This document shows, in pieces, positions 55,798 to 64,000 of a stretch of DNA of 64,000 nt; position 1 is the stretch's first letter; each line of letters opens with the position of its first letter. The stretch is from Salmonella enterica subsp. houtenae serovar Houten (GTDB taxonomy: Bacteria; Pseudomonadota; Gammaproteobacteria; Enterobacterales; Enterobacteriaceae). The notes beneath the pieces were generated by a model that did not search any database, was not told the DNA's origin, and saw nothing but the letters and a program-made list of their open reading frames with translations. The position numbers were made by a program, and so were the translations under genes. The stretch spans positions 558,001-622,000 of the forward strand of contig LS483478.1 in assembly GCA_900478215.1 (NCBI GenBank), in the 5' to 3' direction.

Positions 55798-55801
55798 TCT
55801 C

Positions 55802-56575
55802 TTAACCGATACCTATTGTCTGCAAAATGACGAGACTGAGCCCCATGACGGACATACCGCAAAGCACGCCATAGCTGGGGTTATTGTTAGGATCGATCTC
55901 TTTTGCCAGCGGCATCAGTTCATCGACGGAGAGCGCTACCATAATGCCGGCGACCGCCGCCATGATAGCCGCCATAACGATCGGCGAAACCAGACTGCCC
56001 AAAATTAGCCACGCCAGCATGCCGCCAAGAATTTCCGCCATGCCGGAGATACCGGCCCAAAAAATCGCGGTACGTTTTGAGCCCGTCGCGGCATAAACCG
56101 GGCCGGCGACTGCCAGACCTTCAGGAATATTGTGCAACGCCACCGCCAGTGCGATGCCGAAACCCAGTTCCAGATTGCTGCTGGCAGTGACAAAGGTGGC
56201 GATCCCTTCCGGAAAGTTGTGCAGGCTAATGCCGAGCGTCAATAAAATCGCAGTGCGTTTTATCGAGCCGGGAAGCGGCGGCTGCCTTTTTTGCACCAGA
56301 TCCTGTGGGTGAGCGTGAGGAAGCAGGCGATCCAGCCCGAAGTATCCCAACAGGCCGATAATAAACATCCCGTAGCCCAGTACGGGCGACATTCCCTCGG
56401 TATCAAGCGCGGCGGGCAGCATCTCCATCAGCGAGATGAGCAGCATGATCCCTGCGGCGAAGCCCAGCGAAAAAGCCAGCACGCGATTAGACGGTTTTTG
56501 GCCGAGAACGCCAAGAAACGCGCCAATAAAGGTGGCGGCGCCCGCCAGTAAGGTCAGAATAAGTGGTACTGACAT
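55802..56575 (-). CDS. zupT: Zinc/divalent-metal transporter ZupT
   Basis: A 257-residue ZIP-family inner-membrane importer of Zn2+, Fe2+, Mn2+ and other divalent metals. The two signature helices are [13 protein letters not shown] (about residues 117-129) and [14 protein letters not shown] (about 146-159), each with metal-binding His and Glu. Eight helices with a His-containing loop ([13 protein letters not shown]). The start [20 protein letters not shown] agrees with the family. It is divergent from ygiD with about 140 bp between starts. Confidence 0.95.
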   Translation of the reverse strand: MSVPLILTLLAGAATFIGAFLGVLGQKPSNRVLAFSLGFAAGIMLLISLMEMLPAALDTEGMSPVLGYGMFIIGLLGYFGLDRLLPHAHPQDLVQKRQPPLPGSIKRTAILLTLGISLHNFPEGIATFVTASSNLELGFGIALAVALHNIPEGLAVAGPVYAATGSKRTAIFWAGISGMAEILGGMLAWLILGSLVSPIVMAAIMAAVAGIMVALSVDELMPLAKEIDPNNNPSYGVLCGMSVMGLSLVILQTIGIG

Positions 56576-56715
56576 CCATTACTCCTTATCAATTTGCCGT
56601 CCGAACCTGACCTTCAAAATAACTGATGATCTTCATCATGGTTATCTGAGTTCTTCCTCTGTGAAGAAAGCGTATGGTGATGTTAACAAAATGTCTTTCC
56701 TGTAAGGATAACATC

Positions 56716-57504
56716 ATGTCTTTAACGCGTATGCCAGCATTGTTTTTGGGGCATGGCAGCCCGATGAACGTGCTGGACGATAACGATTATACCCGCGCCT
56801 GGCGGCGATTGGGGGAAGCCTTACCGCGACCACAGGCGATAGTGGTGGTGTCGGCGCACTGGCACACCCGCGGGACGAGCGTCACAGCGATGGAAAGGCC
56901 GCAAACTCTCCATGATTTTGGCGGTTTTCCGCAGGCGCTGTATGACACGCATTATCCGGCCCCTGGATCGCCTGCGCTGGCGCAGCGTCTGGTTGAACTG
57001 TTGGCTCCCGTTCCCGTCGCGCTCGATAAAGAGGCGTGGGGATTTGATCACGGCTCCTGGGGCGTATTGATCAAGATGTACCCGAATGCGGATATCCCGA
57101 TAGTGCAGCTTAGTGTTGATAGTACTAAACCGGCGGCATGGCATTTTGAGGCGGGTCGTAAACTGGCGACGCTGCGTGACGAAGGCGTGATGCTGGTGGC
57201 TAGCGGGAATGTGGTTCATAACCTGCGGACTGTGCGTTGGCACGGTGAGAATGCGCCTTATCCATGGGCCGTCTCGTTTAATGAGTATGTAAAGGCGAAC
57301 CTGACCTGGCAGGGCCCGGTAGAACAGCACCCGCTGGTGAATTATCTGCAACATGAAGGGGGCGCCTTATCGAACCCGACGCCGGAACACTTTTTACCTT
57401 TGCTGTATGTACTTGGCGCCTGGAATGGCAAGGAACGTATTTCGGTGCCGGTCGACGGTATTGAGATGGGCAGTATAAGTATGTTGTCGGTGCAGGTGGG
57501 GTAG
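56716..57504 (+). CDS. ygiD: LigB-type extradiol dioxygenase YgiD
   Basis: A 262-residue class III extradiol ring-cleavage dioxygenase. E. coli YgiD has 4,5-DOPA dioxygenase activity. Metal ligands are probably in FLGHGSPMNVLDD (His near residue 13), VVVSAHWHTRG and WGFDHGSWG; a late conserved HFLPLLYVLGAW is also present. The natural substrate is uncertain. ATG 56716 has AAGGA eight bases upstream; the frame is open further upstream but without support. It is divergent from zupT. Confidence 0.92.
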   Translation: MSLTRMPALFLGHGSPMNVLDDNDYTRAWRRLGEALPRPQAIVVVSAHWHTRGTSVTAMERPQTLHDFGGFPQALYDTHYPAPGSPALAQRLVELLAPVPVALDKEAWGFDHGSWGVLIKMYPNADIPIVQLSVDSTKPAAWHFEAGRKLATLRDEGVMLVASGNVVHNLRTVRWHGENAPYPWAVSFNEYVKANLTWQGPVEQHPLVNYLQHEGGALSNPTPEHFLPLLYVLGAWNGKERISVPVDGIEMGSISMLSVQVG

Positions 57505-57557
57505 GCGGATAAGGCGCCGAATGATTGCCCGATGGCGCTACGCGCATCGGGCCGACA
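57505..57557. repeat. REP-like palindrome between ygiD and ygiC
   Basis: GCCCGATGGCGC / GCGCATCGGGC palindrome with a preceding GCGGATAAGGCG, between convergent genes. Confidence 0.75.
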
Positions 57558-57564
57558 GGAGAGC

Positions 57565-58728
57565 CTATCCTTCGACAAAAATATGCGGATAGAAACGGGA
57601 GAGATCCTGGGTGATCAGCGCCCGATCTTCGCGGATACCCATTCCGGCGGGTTGATCGTTAATCAACCAGCTACCAATCAGGGTATAACTGTCGCCGAAT
57701 TTTGGCAGCGGATAGAACTGTTGCACGATCATACCCTCTTCGCCATACGGGCCTTCCACGGATTCGATCGTTTTACCGTTCTCAATAATCGATACGTTCG
57801 CCCCTTCGCGGGAGAAGATCGGTTTCACGACATATTTCTCCATTTGCGGATGTTCGTCTTCGGCGAAATACGCAGGCAACAGATTCGGATGGTCCGGGAA
57901 CATCTCCCACAACAGCGGCAACAACGCTTTATTGGAGATAATGCTTTTCCAGGCCGGCTCCAGCCAGCGCACGCCGGCATCCTCCAGCTTGGTGGAAAAC
58001 ATCTCGCGCAGCATAAATTCCCACGGATAGAGCTTGAACAGGTTCGCAATAACCTGATCCTGCAGATCCGTAAATTGGCCTTTTTCTCCCAGCCCAATAT
58101 CTTCGATATAGAGAAATTCGGCGGCGATTTCCGCTTCGGCAGCGCAATCCTGTAAATACTGAATGGTGCCGCGATCCTCAACCGTATCGCGACAGCAAGT
58201 GAGATGCAGCAACTGAAAACCGTACTGTTCGCGAAGTTCAGCAAAGCGTTCAATCAGCTTTTCCTGCAGGCTATTAAACTGATCGCTGCCTTCCGGCAGA
58301 TTGCCCGCGTTGATCTGATCTTCCAGCCAAATCCACTGAAAAAACGCCGCTTCATACAGCGACGTTGGCGTGTCGGCATTATTTTCGAGCAGCTTAGGCT
58401 CGCCGATGCCGTCCCAGGCCAGATCGAGGCGGGAATAGAGCGATGGTTGTTGCGTTTGCCAGGACTGGCGAACAAAACCCCAGGTATGTTTTGGAATACG
58501 AAACTTCGTCATCAGCTCATCGCTGGCGATGACGCGTTCTACCACCTTGAGGCACATCTGATGCAATTCGGCGGTAACGTCTTCCAGTTTTTCCACCTGA
58601 GCGAGCGTTAACTTGTAATAAGCGTCTTCACACCAGTACGGTTCACCATACATAGTGTGGAAATTAAACCCGTATTCAGTCGCTTTATCGCGCCAGTCCG
58701 GGCGCTCGGTAATACTGACTCTTTCCAT
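57565..58728 (-). CDS. ygiC: ATP-grasp glutathionylspermidine-synthase-like protein YgiC
   Basis: A 387-residue ATP-grasp protein related to the synthetase domain of glutathionylspermidine synthase. Visible are the N-terminal [29 protein letters not shown] core [19 protein letters not shown], and the late [20 protein letters not shown] and [17 protein letters not shown] segments with ATP and substrate residues. Actual activity is unproven; paralogues such as YjfC are similar. It lies five bases after the ygiB stop, giving the ygiBC unit. Confidence 0.93.
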   Translation of the reverse strand: MERVSITERPDWRDKATEYGFNFHTMYGEPYWCEDAYYKLTLAQVEKLEDVTAELHQMCLKVVERVIASDELMTKFRIPKHTWGFVRQSWQTQQPSLYSRLDLAWDGIGEPKLLENNADTPTSLYEAAFFQWIWLEDQINAGNLPEGSDQFNSLQEKLIERFAELREQYGFQLLHLTCCRDTVEDRGTIQYLQDCAAEAEIAAEFLYIEDIGLGEKGQFTDLQDQVIANLFKLYPWEFMLREMFSTKLEDAGVRWLEPAWKSIISNKALLPLLWEMFPDHPNLLPAYFAEDEHPQMEKYVVKPIFSREGANVSIIENGKTIESVEGPYGEEGMIVQQFYPLPKFGDSYTLIGSWLINDQPAGMGIREDRALITQDLSRFYPHIFVEG

Positions 58729-58733
58729 GCGTA

Positions 58734-59405
58734 TCAGCCGCCCATCGAACGTGTTGAAGTACCGGCAGCGCTACGCTGCATGGTGCTCTGTTTGGCGACG
58801 GATTCGCCAAAACCGCCGCGGGTAACGGTTGTTGTGGTCGCAGGCTTCGGTGCCATAGCGGTTTTCGGTACGGTCATTGTCCGGCCCGGTTGCGCCGCGC
58901 CGTAGTTTTTACCTGCCGCGTCGGTATATTTGCCGTATGCCGGGCTGGCCGGGTTTTTCGAGCTAAACAGCGGCTGTTGCGCAAAGCCTGCGCCGCCGCC
59001 CATCAGACGCCCCATCATGTAACCTGCCATAAGCGGCATCCAGAAACTGCCGCTGGATTGTTGGGCCTGCGCCTGATTTTCCGGCGCCATGCCAGCCTGT
59101 GCGGGCGCTTGCTGGCACTGACCTTCGCCAAACTCGGCGACGCAATCTTCGCGTGTAGCGTATTTAGGCGCAGTACGTTCGGCCTCTTTCAGCGCATTGT
59201 TATACGCGGTCGTACACTCCGCGCTTTTGCCCGGATTCGCCGCTGAACAGTCATCAGCGTTTTGATACAGCGATACGGTTTCATCGCTTTTTTCACAGCC
59301 AGCCAGCATAAAAACAGCCGTAACCGCCAGGGCGACCGGCGTTAAATGCCGCGCGCTCCAGCTTTTGCGAAACGATGCGTGATGGATGGATTTTGTCCGT
59401 TTCAT
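58734..59405 (-). CDS. ygiB: DUF1190 probable lipoprotein YgiB
   Basis: A 223-residue envelope protein of the YgiB/DUF1190 family. A long basic N-terminus is followed by the hydrophobic stretch [19 protein letters not shown], with a lipobox-like LAGC at about residue 36. Four more cysteines follow ([26 protein letters not shown]), probably paired in the periplasm. A glycine-rich hydrophobic segment ([20 protein letters not shown]) and a Thr/Ser-rich tail complete it. Function unknown; associated with ygiC, and in E. coli near tolC as here. Confidence 0.9.
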   Translation of the reverse strand: MKRTKSIHHASFRKSWSARHLTPVALAVTAVFMLAGCEKSDETVSLYQNADDCSAANPGKSAECTTAYNNALKEAERTAPKYATREDCVAEFGEGQCQQAPAQAGMAPENQAQAQQSSGSFWMPLMAGYMMGRLMGGGAGFAQQPLFSSKNPASPAYGKYTDAAGKNYGAAQPGRTMTVPKTAMAPKPATTTTVTRGGFGESVAKQSTMQRSAAGTSTRSMGG

Positions 59406-59550
59406 ATTTGTCTTCCAGGACCCAGTGGTAAATACAACATGCGTTCAGAATAGAGGATGACTGGTCGAAATTGAAGCGAGAAAAGGCGAGAATGCGGCGG
59501 AATAGCAGGATCTTTACGTTGTCTTACGTTCAGGCGCGGCTTCATGACAG

Positions 59551-59608
59551 GTAGCGCCGCGCTTACCCGGCCTACAAGGGCATAGGCCTGATAAGCGCAG
59601 CGCCAGCG
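59551..59608. repeat. REP-like element between ygiB and tolC
   Basis: GTAGCGCCGCGCTTACCCGG then CCTGATAAGCGCAGCGCCAG are REP-family arms within the gap downstream of tolC. Confidence 0.65.
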
Positions 59609-59617
59609 AATAACTTA

Positions 59618-61087
59618 TCAATGCCGGAATGGATTGCCGTTATTGCTGTTGGCGCGGGCGGCGGTCGGCTGTACTGCCGGCGCCGCGCTATGGGCATTAT
59701 AACCGTCTGCGGCGGCATCCTGCTCTGGCGTTTCCGGCGCTACGCTTTCCGGCGACGTCGGGATAGGTTTACCCAACGTACTGTTAAGCGCGAGCAGATC
59801 CTGCTCGTTCAGCGTACCGAGCGCATATTTGATATTTAACTGATTAATCAAGTAGGTATAACGCGCGTTGGCCAGTTGCTGCTTGGCCTCATACAGCGTG
59901 GTCGTCGCATCCAACACGTCGACAATGGTACGTGTTCCGACGGAGTAACCAGCTTCCATCGCATCCAGAGAACTTTGCGCGGAAACCACCGCCTGTTTGT
60001 ACGCGTTAATACTGCTGATAGAGGCATTAATATTATTGAAGGAGGAGCGCACGGTTTGCACTACGCTACGGTGCGCGCTTTCTAGCTGTTCGCTCGCGCC
60101 GACGAAGTTATACTGCGCCTGTTTTACCTGCGAGTTAACCATCCCGCCCTGATACAGCGGCAGGGAGAAGTTCAGGCCGATTTTATTCTGCCCCATGTTG
60201 CTATCGTCGTACTGGGCTGAGTTAGTTTTAGAACCGCTATAAGAGGTATCAGAAACGCCGGTTGAGGCCGTTAGATTCAGCGTCGGTAGATGACCGTCCT
60301 GCGCCTGGCGGATTTGCTCGCGCGCCAGATCCTGGCTTAAACGCGCTTGCAACAGTGACAGGTTACGGTTTTCCGCTTCCTTCAATAGCGCGTTAACTGC
60401 CTTCGGTTTGTCGGTTTTAAAATGCTCGATGTTAAGCGACGCCAGCTCCGGATAATAATTGCCGGTCACCTGACGTAGCTCTTCTACCGCGTTATCCAGG
60501 TTGTTACGGGCGGTAACTTCATTCGCCAGTACGGTATCATACTGCGCACGGGCGTTTTGCACGTCGGTAATGGCGACCAGGCCCACGTTAAAACGTTGCG
60601 TGGTTTGATCTAACTGACGATAGATCGCCTCTTTTTGCGCCTGGGTATAGGAAAGCACATCAATCGCGTTCAATACCTTAAAATACGCGTTCGCGGTATT
60701 GAGGATCAGCGTCTGCTGATCGGTCTGATAGGTCACATCCTGAATGCCCGCTGCTTTTTCTTGCAGGGTAAGCGCACGCCATTTCGACATATCAAACAGC
60801 GTCTGCGTTAATTGCAGGGAAGCGCTGGTTGCATTGGAGTTGATGCCGTTCGCATCGCGATAACCGTTGCTGTAGGTGTAGTCGGCACCTAAACCCAGTT
60901 GCGGCAGTAAAGGACTACGCGCTTCGTTAATTTTTTCGAATGCAGCATCGCGATCGGCAGCGGATTTACGCAATTCCGGGTTGCTCAGGCGTGCTTGCTG
61001 ATAAACTTGCATCAGGTTCTCTGCCTGGCTTAGTGTGCTGAACCCCGACAGGCTCAGGCCGATAAGGATGGGGAGCAATTTCTTCAT
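59618..61087 (-). CDS. tolC: Outer-membrane efflux channel TolC
   Basis: A 489-residue (491 from the upstream ATG at 61093) trimeric outer-membrane channel-tunnel. It partners AcrAB, MacAB and other pumps and type I secretion systems. The signal peptide is MKKLLPILIGLSLSGFSTLS plus QA. Two TolC repeats of long helices and strands follow (SLLQARLSQDLAREQIRQAQ, KQAVVSAQSSLDAMEAGYSV). The C-terminal tail is Ala/Asn-rich, ending GNPFRH. AAGGA is six bases before ATG 61087. Sequence is very close to S. Typhimurium TolC as I recall it. A mar/sox/rob box is upstream. Confidence 0.96.
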   Translation of the reverse strand: MKKLLPILIGLSLSGFSTLSQAENLMQVYQQARLSNPELRKSAADRDAAFEKINEARSPLLPQLGLGADYTYSNGYRDANGINSNATSASLQLTQTLFDMSKWRALTLQEKAAGIQDVTYQTDQQTLILNTANAYFKVLNAIDVLSYTQAQKEAIYRQLDQTTQRFNVGLVAITDVQNARAQYDTVLANEVTARNNLDNAVEELRQVTGNYYPELASLNIEHFKTDKPKAVNALLKEAENRNLSLLQARLSQDLAREQIRQAQDGHLPTLNLTASTGVSDTSYSGSKTNSAQYDDSNMGQNKIGLNFSLPLYQGGMVNSQVKQAQYNFVGASEQLESAHRSVVQTVRSSFNNINASISSINAYKQAVVSAQSSLDAMEAGYSVGTRTIVDVLDATTTLYEAKQQLANARYTYLINQLNIKYALGTLNEQDLLALNSTLGKPIPTSPESVAPETPEQDAAADGYNAHSAAPAVQPTAARANSNNGNPFRH

Positions 61088-61172
61088 TTGCATTCCTTGT
61101 TGTGAAGCAGTATTTAGCGCTGATCAATTTGTAAAAATAATTGCTGATTCTAGCAGAATCCGCCACTGCAAA

Positions 61173-61192
61173 AAGTTGGCGTTACGTGCCAT
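61173..61192 (-). promoter_or_regulatory. Mar/Sox/Rob box upstream of tolC
   Basis: Minus strand ATGGCACGTAACGCCAACTT fits the consensus AYnGCACnnWnnRYYAAAY at all but one position. A TAGAAT -10 (with extended TGC) lies about 30 bases closer to tolC. Confidence 0.8.
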
Positions 61193-61293
61193 ACGAGCCT
61201 TAATTGGCACCAATTTACCACAAGGGTGACAAAACAGCAGTCAACCACCCTTGAAATTCATCATTTAATCATTATTGCTAGCAGGGCAGCACA

Positions 61294-61926
61294 ATGCGTA
61301 AATCAGACAACTTGCCAGTTACTTTCACCAAAAGCGATGTAGAAATTATTGCACGGGAAACGCGCTATCGCGGTTTTTTTTCATTGGAGTTGTATCGATT
61401 CCGCCATCGTTTATTCAACGGAGAAATGAGTGGCGAGGTAAAGCGCGAAATTTTTGAGCGCGAGCACGCCGCCGTCTTGCTACCCTTTGACCCTGAACGC
61501 GACGAAGTGGTGCTGGTCGAACAGATTCGCATTGCCGCGTATGACACAAGCGTTACGCCGTGGCTGCTGGAGATGGTCGCCGGCATGATAGAAGTAGGCG
61601 AAACCATTGAGGCGGTCGCCCGGCGGGAGGCGATGGAAGAAGCAGGGCTGACCGTGGGCCGCACCCGTCCGGTCATCAGTTACCTGGCAAGTCCTGGGGG
61701 AACCAGCGAGCGCTCATCTATTCTGGTGGGTGAAGTGGACGCCACGACCGCGGTAGGTATTCACGGTCTGGCGGATGAAAACGAAGATATTCGGGTTCAT
61801 GTGGTAAGCCGGGAGCAGGCATACCAGTGGGTAGAAGAGGGGAAAATCGACAACGCAGCCGCAGTCATCGCTTTACAATGGCTTCAGTTGCATCATCAAG
61901 AGTTAAAAAACGAGTGGAAAAAATGA
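61294..61926 (+). CDS. nudF: ADP-ribose pyrophosphatase NudF
   Basis: A 210-residue Nudix hydrolase that splits ADP-ribose and ADP-glucose-type sugar nucleotides. The Nudix box is read as [20 protein letters not shown] plus AGL (about residues 96-118), with REAMEE supplying the metal ligands. N- and C-terminal segments are typical ([36 protein letters not shown]). It is the first gene of nudF-yqiB-cpdA-yqiA-parE and is divergent from tolC; the stop overlaps the yqiB start (ATGA). Confidence 0.95.
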   Translation: MRKSDNLPVTFTKSDVEIIARETRYRGFFSLELYRFRHRLFNGEMSGEVKREIFEREHAAVLLPFDPERDEVVLVEQIRIAAYDTSVTPWLLEMVAGMIEVGETIEAVARREAMEEAGLTVGRTRPVISYLASPGGTSERSSILVGEVDATTAVGIHGLADENEDIRVHVVSREQAYQWVEEGKIDNAAAVIALQWLQLHHQELKNEWKK

Positions 61927-62345
61927 AGCGTTATACACCTGACTTCCCAGAAATGATGCGTTTGTGCGAAACCAATTTTTCGCAATTGCGCCGCCTGCTG
62001 CCGCGCAATGACGCCCCCGGTGAAACGGTGAGCTATCAGGTGGGCAACGTACAATATCGGTTAACGATTGTGGAATCGACCCGATACACTACGCTTGTAA
62101 CGATCGAGCAAACGGCGCCAGCCATCACCTACTGGAGCCTGCCGTCGCTGACGGTGCGCCTCTACCATGATGCGATGGTGGCTGAAGTGTGTTCAAGCCA
62201 GCAGATCTTTCGCTTCAAAGCGCGGTATGATTATCCAAATAAAAAGTTGCATCAACGCGACGAAAAGCATCAAATTAATCAGTTTCTGGCCGACTGGCTA
62301 CGATTCTGTTTAGCACATGGAGCGATGGCGATTCCGGTTTATTAG
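61923..62345 (+). CDS. yqiB: DUF1249 protein YqiB
   Basis: A 140-residue protein of the YqiB/DUF1249 family starting [20 protein letters not shown] and ending [10 protein letters not shown]. The family is conserved beside nudF and cpdA; its function is not firmly known. It contains conserved aromatic and charged segments ([32 protein letters not shown]). The ATG overlaps the nudF stop by four bases. A longer in-frame start inside nudF is ignored. Confidence 0.92.
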   Translation: MKRYTPDFPEMMRLCETNFSQLRRLLPRNDAPGETVSYQVGNVQYRLTIVESTRYTTLVTIEQTAPAITYWSLPSLTVRLYHDAMVAEVCSSQQIFRFKARYDYPNKKLHQRDEKHQINQFLADWLRFCLAHGAMAIPVY

Positions 62346-62369
62346 CGTCGTGAAACCTAAGGACACCAT

Positions 62370-63197
62370 TTGGAAAGCCTGTTAACCCTACCTCTGGCTG
62401 GTGAGGCCCGAGTCAGGATTTTACAAATTACAGATACTCACCTGTTTGCCGAAAAGCATGAAACGCTGTTAGGCGTCAATACCTGGGAAAGTTACCAGGC
62501 CGTGCTGGAGGCTATTCGGGCGCAACAGTATGAATATGATCTGATCGTGGCGACCGGCGATCTGGCGCAGGATCAATCCGCTGCGGCTTATCAGCATTTT
62601 GCTGAGGGTATCGCCAGTTTTCGCGCGCCTTGCGTTTGGCTACCGGGCAATCATGATTTTCAGCCGGCAATGTACAGCGCGCTGCAAGAGGCGGGGATTT
62701 CCCCGGCTAAACGCGTGTTAATCGGCGAACAATGGCAGATTTTGTTGCTGGATAGCCAGGTGTTTGGCGTTCCGCATGGCGAATTGAGCGAGTTCCAACT
62801 GGAATGGCTTGAGCGTAAGCTCGTTGATGCGCCAGAGAGACAGACATTGCTCCTTTTGCACCACCATCCGTTGCCGGCAGGATGCAGTTGGTTGGATCAG
62901 CACAGCTTGCGTAATGCCGGTGAGCTGGATAGCGTGCTGGCGAATTTCCCGCGTGTGAAGTATCTGTTATGCGGACATATTCACCAGGAGCTGGATCTCG
63001 ACTGGAACGGACGCCGTCTGCTGGCGTCGCCGTCAACCTGCGTACAGTTCAAACCGCACTGCGCGAACTTTACGCTGGATACTATCGCGCCGGGCTGGCG
63101 TACGCTGGAGCTCCAGGCGAACGGCGTACTGGAGACGGAGGTGCATCGCCTGCAGGATACCCGGTTCCGACCCGATACCGCTTCGGAAGGATACTGA
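62370..63197 (+). CDS. cpdA: 3',5'-cyclic AMP phosphodiesterase CpdA
   Basis: A 275-residue class III metallophosphoesterase that lowers cAMP. The metal-binding motifs are in order: [10 protein letters not shown] (D, H), [10 protein letters not shown] (GD), WLPGNHDFQ (GNHD), LLLHHHPLP (H) and [10 protein letters not shown] (GHxH). The start is TTG at 62370 with AAGGA six bases upstream, the same unusual start as I recall in E. coli. It follows yqiB by 24 bases; its stop overlaps the yqiA start (TGATG). Confidence 0.95.
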   Translation: MESLLTLPLAGEARVRILQITDTHLFAEKHETLLGVNTWESYQAVLEAIRAQQYEYDLIVATGDLAQDQSAAAYQHFAEGIASFRAPCVWLPGNHDFQPAMYSALQEAGISPAKRVLIGEQWQILLLDSQVFGVPHGELSEFQLEWLERKLVDAPERQTLLLLHHHPLPAGCSWLDQHSLRNAGELDSVLANFPRVKYLLCGHIHQELDLDWNGRRLLASPSTCVQFKPHCANFTLDTIAPGWRTLELQANGVLETEVHRLQDTRFRPDTASEGY

Positions 63198-63778
63198 TGT
63201 CTACGCTTCTCTATTTGCACGGATTCAACAGTTCCCCTCGCTCGGCAAAAGCGTGCCAGCTAAAAAACTGGCTGGCGGAGCGCCATCCACATGTCGAGAT
63301 GATCGTCCCTCAACTACCGCCGTATCCTGCCGATGCGGCGGAGTTGCTGGAATCTCTCGTGCTTGAGCATGGCGGCGCGCCATTAGGGCTGGTAGGATCG
63401 TCGCTGGGTGGGTATTACGCCACCTGGCTGTCGCAATGTTTTATGCTGCCGGCTGTGGTGGTGAACCCCGCCGTGCGACCCTTTGAATTACTGACCGACT
63501 ATCTCGGTCAGAACGAGAACCCCTACACTGGACAGCAATATGTGCTAGAGTCTCGCCATATTTACGATCTTAAAGTCATGCAGATTGACCCGCTGGAAGC
63601 GCCGGACCTAATCTGGCTACTGCAACAGACGGGCGATGAAGTGCTGGATTACCGCCAGGCGGTGGCATATTACGCCTCCTGCCGTCAGACAGTGACCGAG
63701 GGGGGGAATCACGCATTCACGGGCTTCGAAGATTATTTCAACCAGATTGTCGATTTTCTTGGACTGCACAGTTGCTGA
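63197..63778 (+). CDS. yqiA: Esterase YqiA
   Basis: A 193-residue alpha/beta-hydrolase; E. coli YqiA has esterase activity on short acyl-CoA and palmitoyl-CoA. It starts [20 protein letters not shown], with the oxyanion LHGFNS motif. The nucleophile Ser is in [13 protein letters not shown] (about residue 70), and a late His is in [11 protein letters not shown]. The ATG at 63197 shares a base with the cpdA stop. It lies directly upstream of parE, 27 bases before its ATG. Confidence 0.94.
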   Translation: MSTLLYLHGFNSSPRSAKACQLKNWLAERHPHVEMIVPQLPPYPADAAELLESLVLEHGGAPLGLVGSSLGGYYATWLSQCFMLPAVVVNPAVRPFELLTDYLGQNENPYTGQQYVLESRHIYDLKVMQIDPLEAPDLIWLLQQTGDEVLDYRQAVAYYASCRQTVTEGGNHAFTGFEDYFNQIVDFLGLHSC

Positions 63779-63805
63779 CAATCAATTCGAATTGCTAATT
63801 AAACC

Positions 63806-64000
63806 ATGACGCAAACTTATAACGCTGATGCCATTGAGGTACTCACTGGGCTTGAGCCGGTACGCCGCCGCCCGGGGATGTACACCGATACGACCCGTCC
63901 CAACCATTTGGGTCAGGAAGTGATTGATAATAGTGTGGATGAAGCACTGGCAGGTCACGCCAAACGCGTAGATGTCATTTTACATGCCGATCAATCGCTG
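63806..64000 (+). CDS. parE: DNA topoisomerase IV subunit B ParE, 5' part
   Basis: First 65 codons of the ATPase subunit of topoisomerase IV, which unlinks daughter chromosomes. [20 protein letters not shown] is the family start. [15 protein letters not shown] and [20 protein letters not shown] contain the GHKL-fold N-box Asn and Asp/Glu for ATP-Mg. The frame is open to the window edge; the gene continues to the right. Last visible gene of the nudF operon order. Confidence 0.95.
   Translation, partial: MTQTYNADAIEVLTGLEPVRRRPGMYTDTTRPNHLGQEVIDNSVDEALAGHAKRVDVILHADQSL

Overview
The window is ordinary chromosomal DNA of an enteric bacterium, most likely Salmonella. Gene order and proteins match the enterobacterial backbone from yhaM/cyuA to parE. 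TolC, RpoD (615 residues), the linked Aer and McpC-type chemoreceptors and the assT-dsbL-dsbI cluster point to Salmonella rather than Escherichia. A ttdR/ttdABT tartrate cluster between tsaD and plsY is the E. coli arrangement. From memory this site is empty in S. Typhimurium, so a non-Typhimurium Salmonella lineage is possible. That is inference only.

Layout: 1-2.95 kb holds the 3' end of cyuA, then yhaL, yhaK, yhaJ and yhaH. 3.0-7.4 kb carries the envelope-stress/small-protein set yqjA-mzrA-yqjC-yqjD-yqjE-yqjK plus yqjF and yqjG. 7.7-13.4 kb is the hexuronate regulon exuR, exuT, uxaC, uxaA; exuT is broken by a 2-bp frameshift. 13.4-22.8 kb has sstT, alx with its riboswitch leader, ygjR, ygjP, rlmG, fadH and patA. 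23.2-28.3 kb has aer and an McpC-like receptor, each behind a sigma-28 promoter, then the metal-responsive pair yqjI/yqjH. 28.3-29.2 kb is the one poorly explained stretch: an unrecognised small membrane-protein gene beside tRNA-Ile (ileX). 29.4-35.5 kb is mug, the macromolecular-synthesis operon rpsU-dnaG-rpoD, and tsaD. 35.5-39.7 kb is the tartrate cluster. 39.7-49.8 kb holds plsY, folB, uppP, cca, ygiM, ygiF, glnE and hldE.

49.8-50.5 kb has an Ibs/Sib type I toxin-antitoxin locus and glgS. 50.5-51.9 kb is ubiK and ribB behind an FMN riboswitch. 51.9-55.2 kb is the arylsulfate sulfotransferase cluster with its own disulfide pair. 55.5-61.1 kb holds a small membrane protein, zupT, ygiD, ygiC, ygiB and tolC. 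61.3-64.0 kb is the nudF-yqiB-cpdA-yqiA-parE run, cut inside parE.

Functional links: ExuR controls uronate uptake and breakdown (ExuT, UxaC, UxaA). TtdR controls L-tartrate uptake and dehydration. YqjI represses the siderophore reductase YqjH. DsbL/DsbI oxidise AssT. REP-type palindromes sit in many intergenic gaps. I see no CRISPR array, IS element, integrase or intact prophage, and no convincing new multi-gene system. The items most worth following up are the exuT frameshift, the ileX-flanking segment, the Ibs/Sib pair and the 58-residue membrane protein upstream of zupT.
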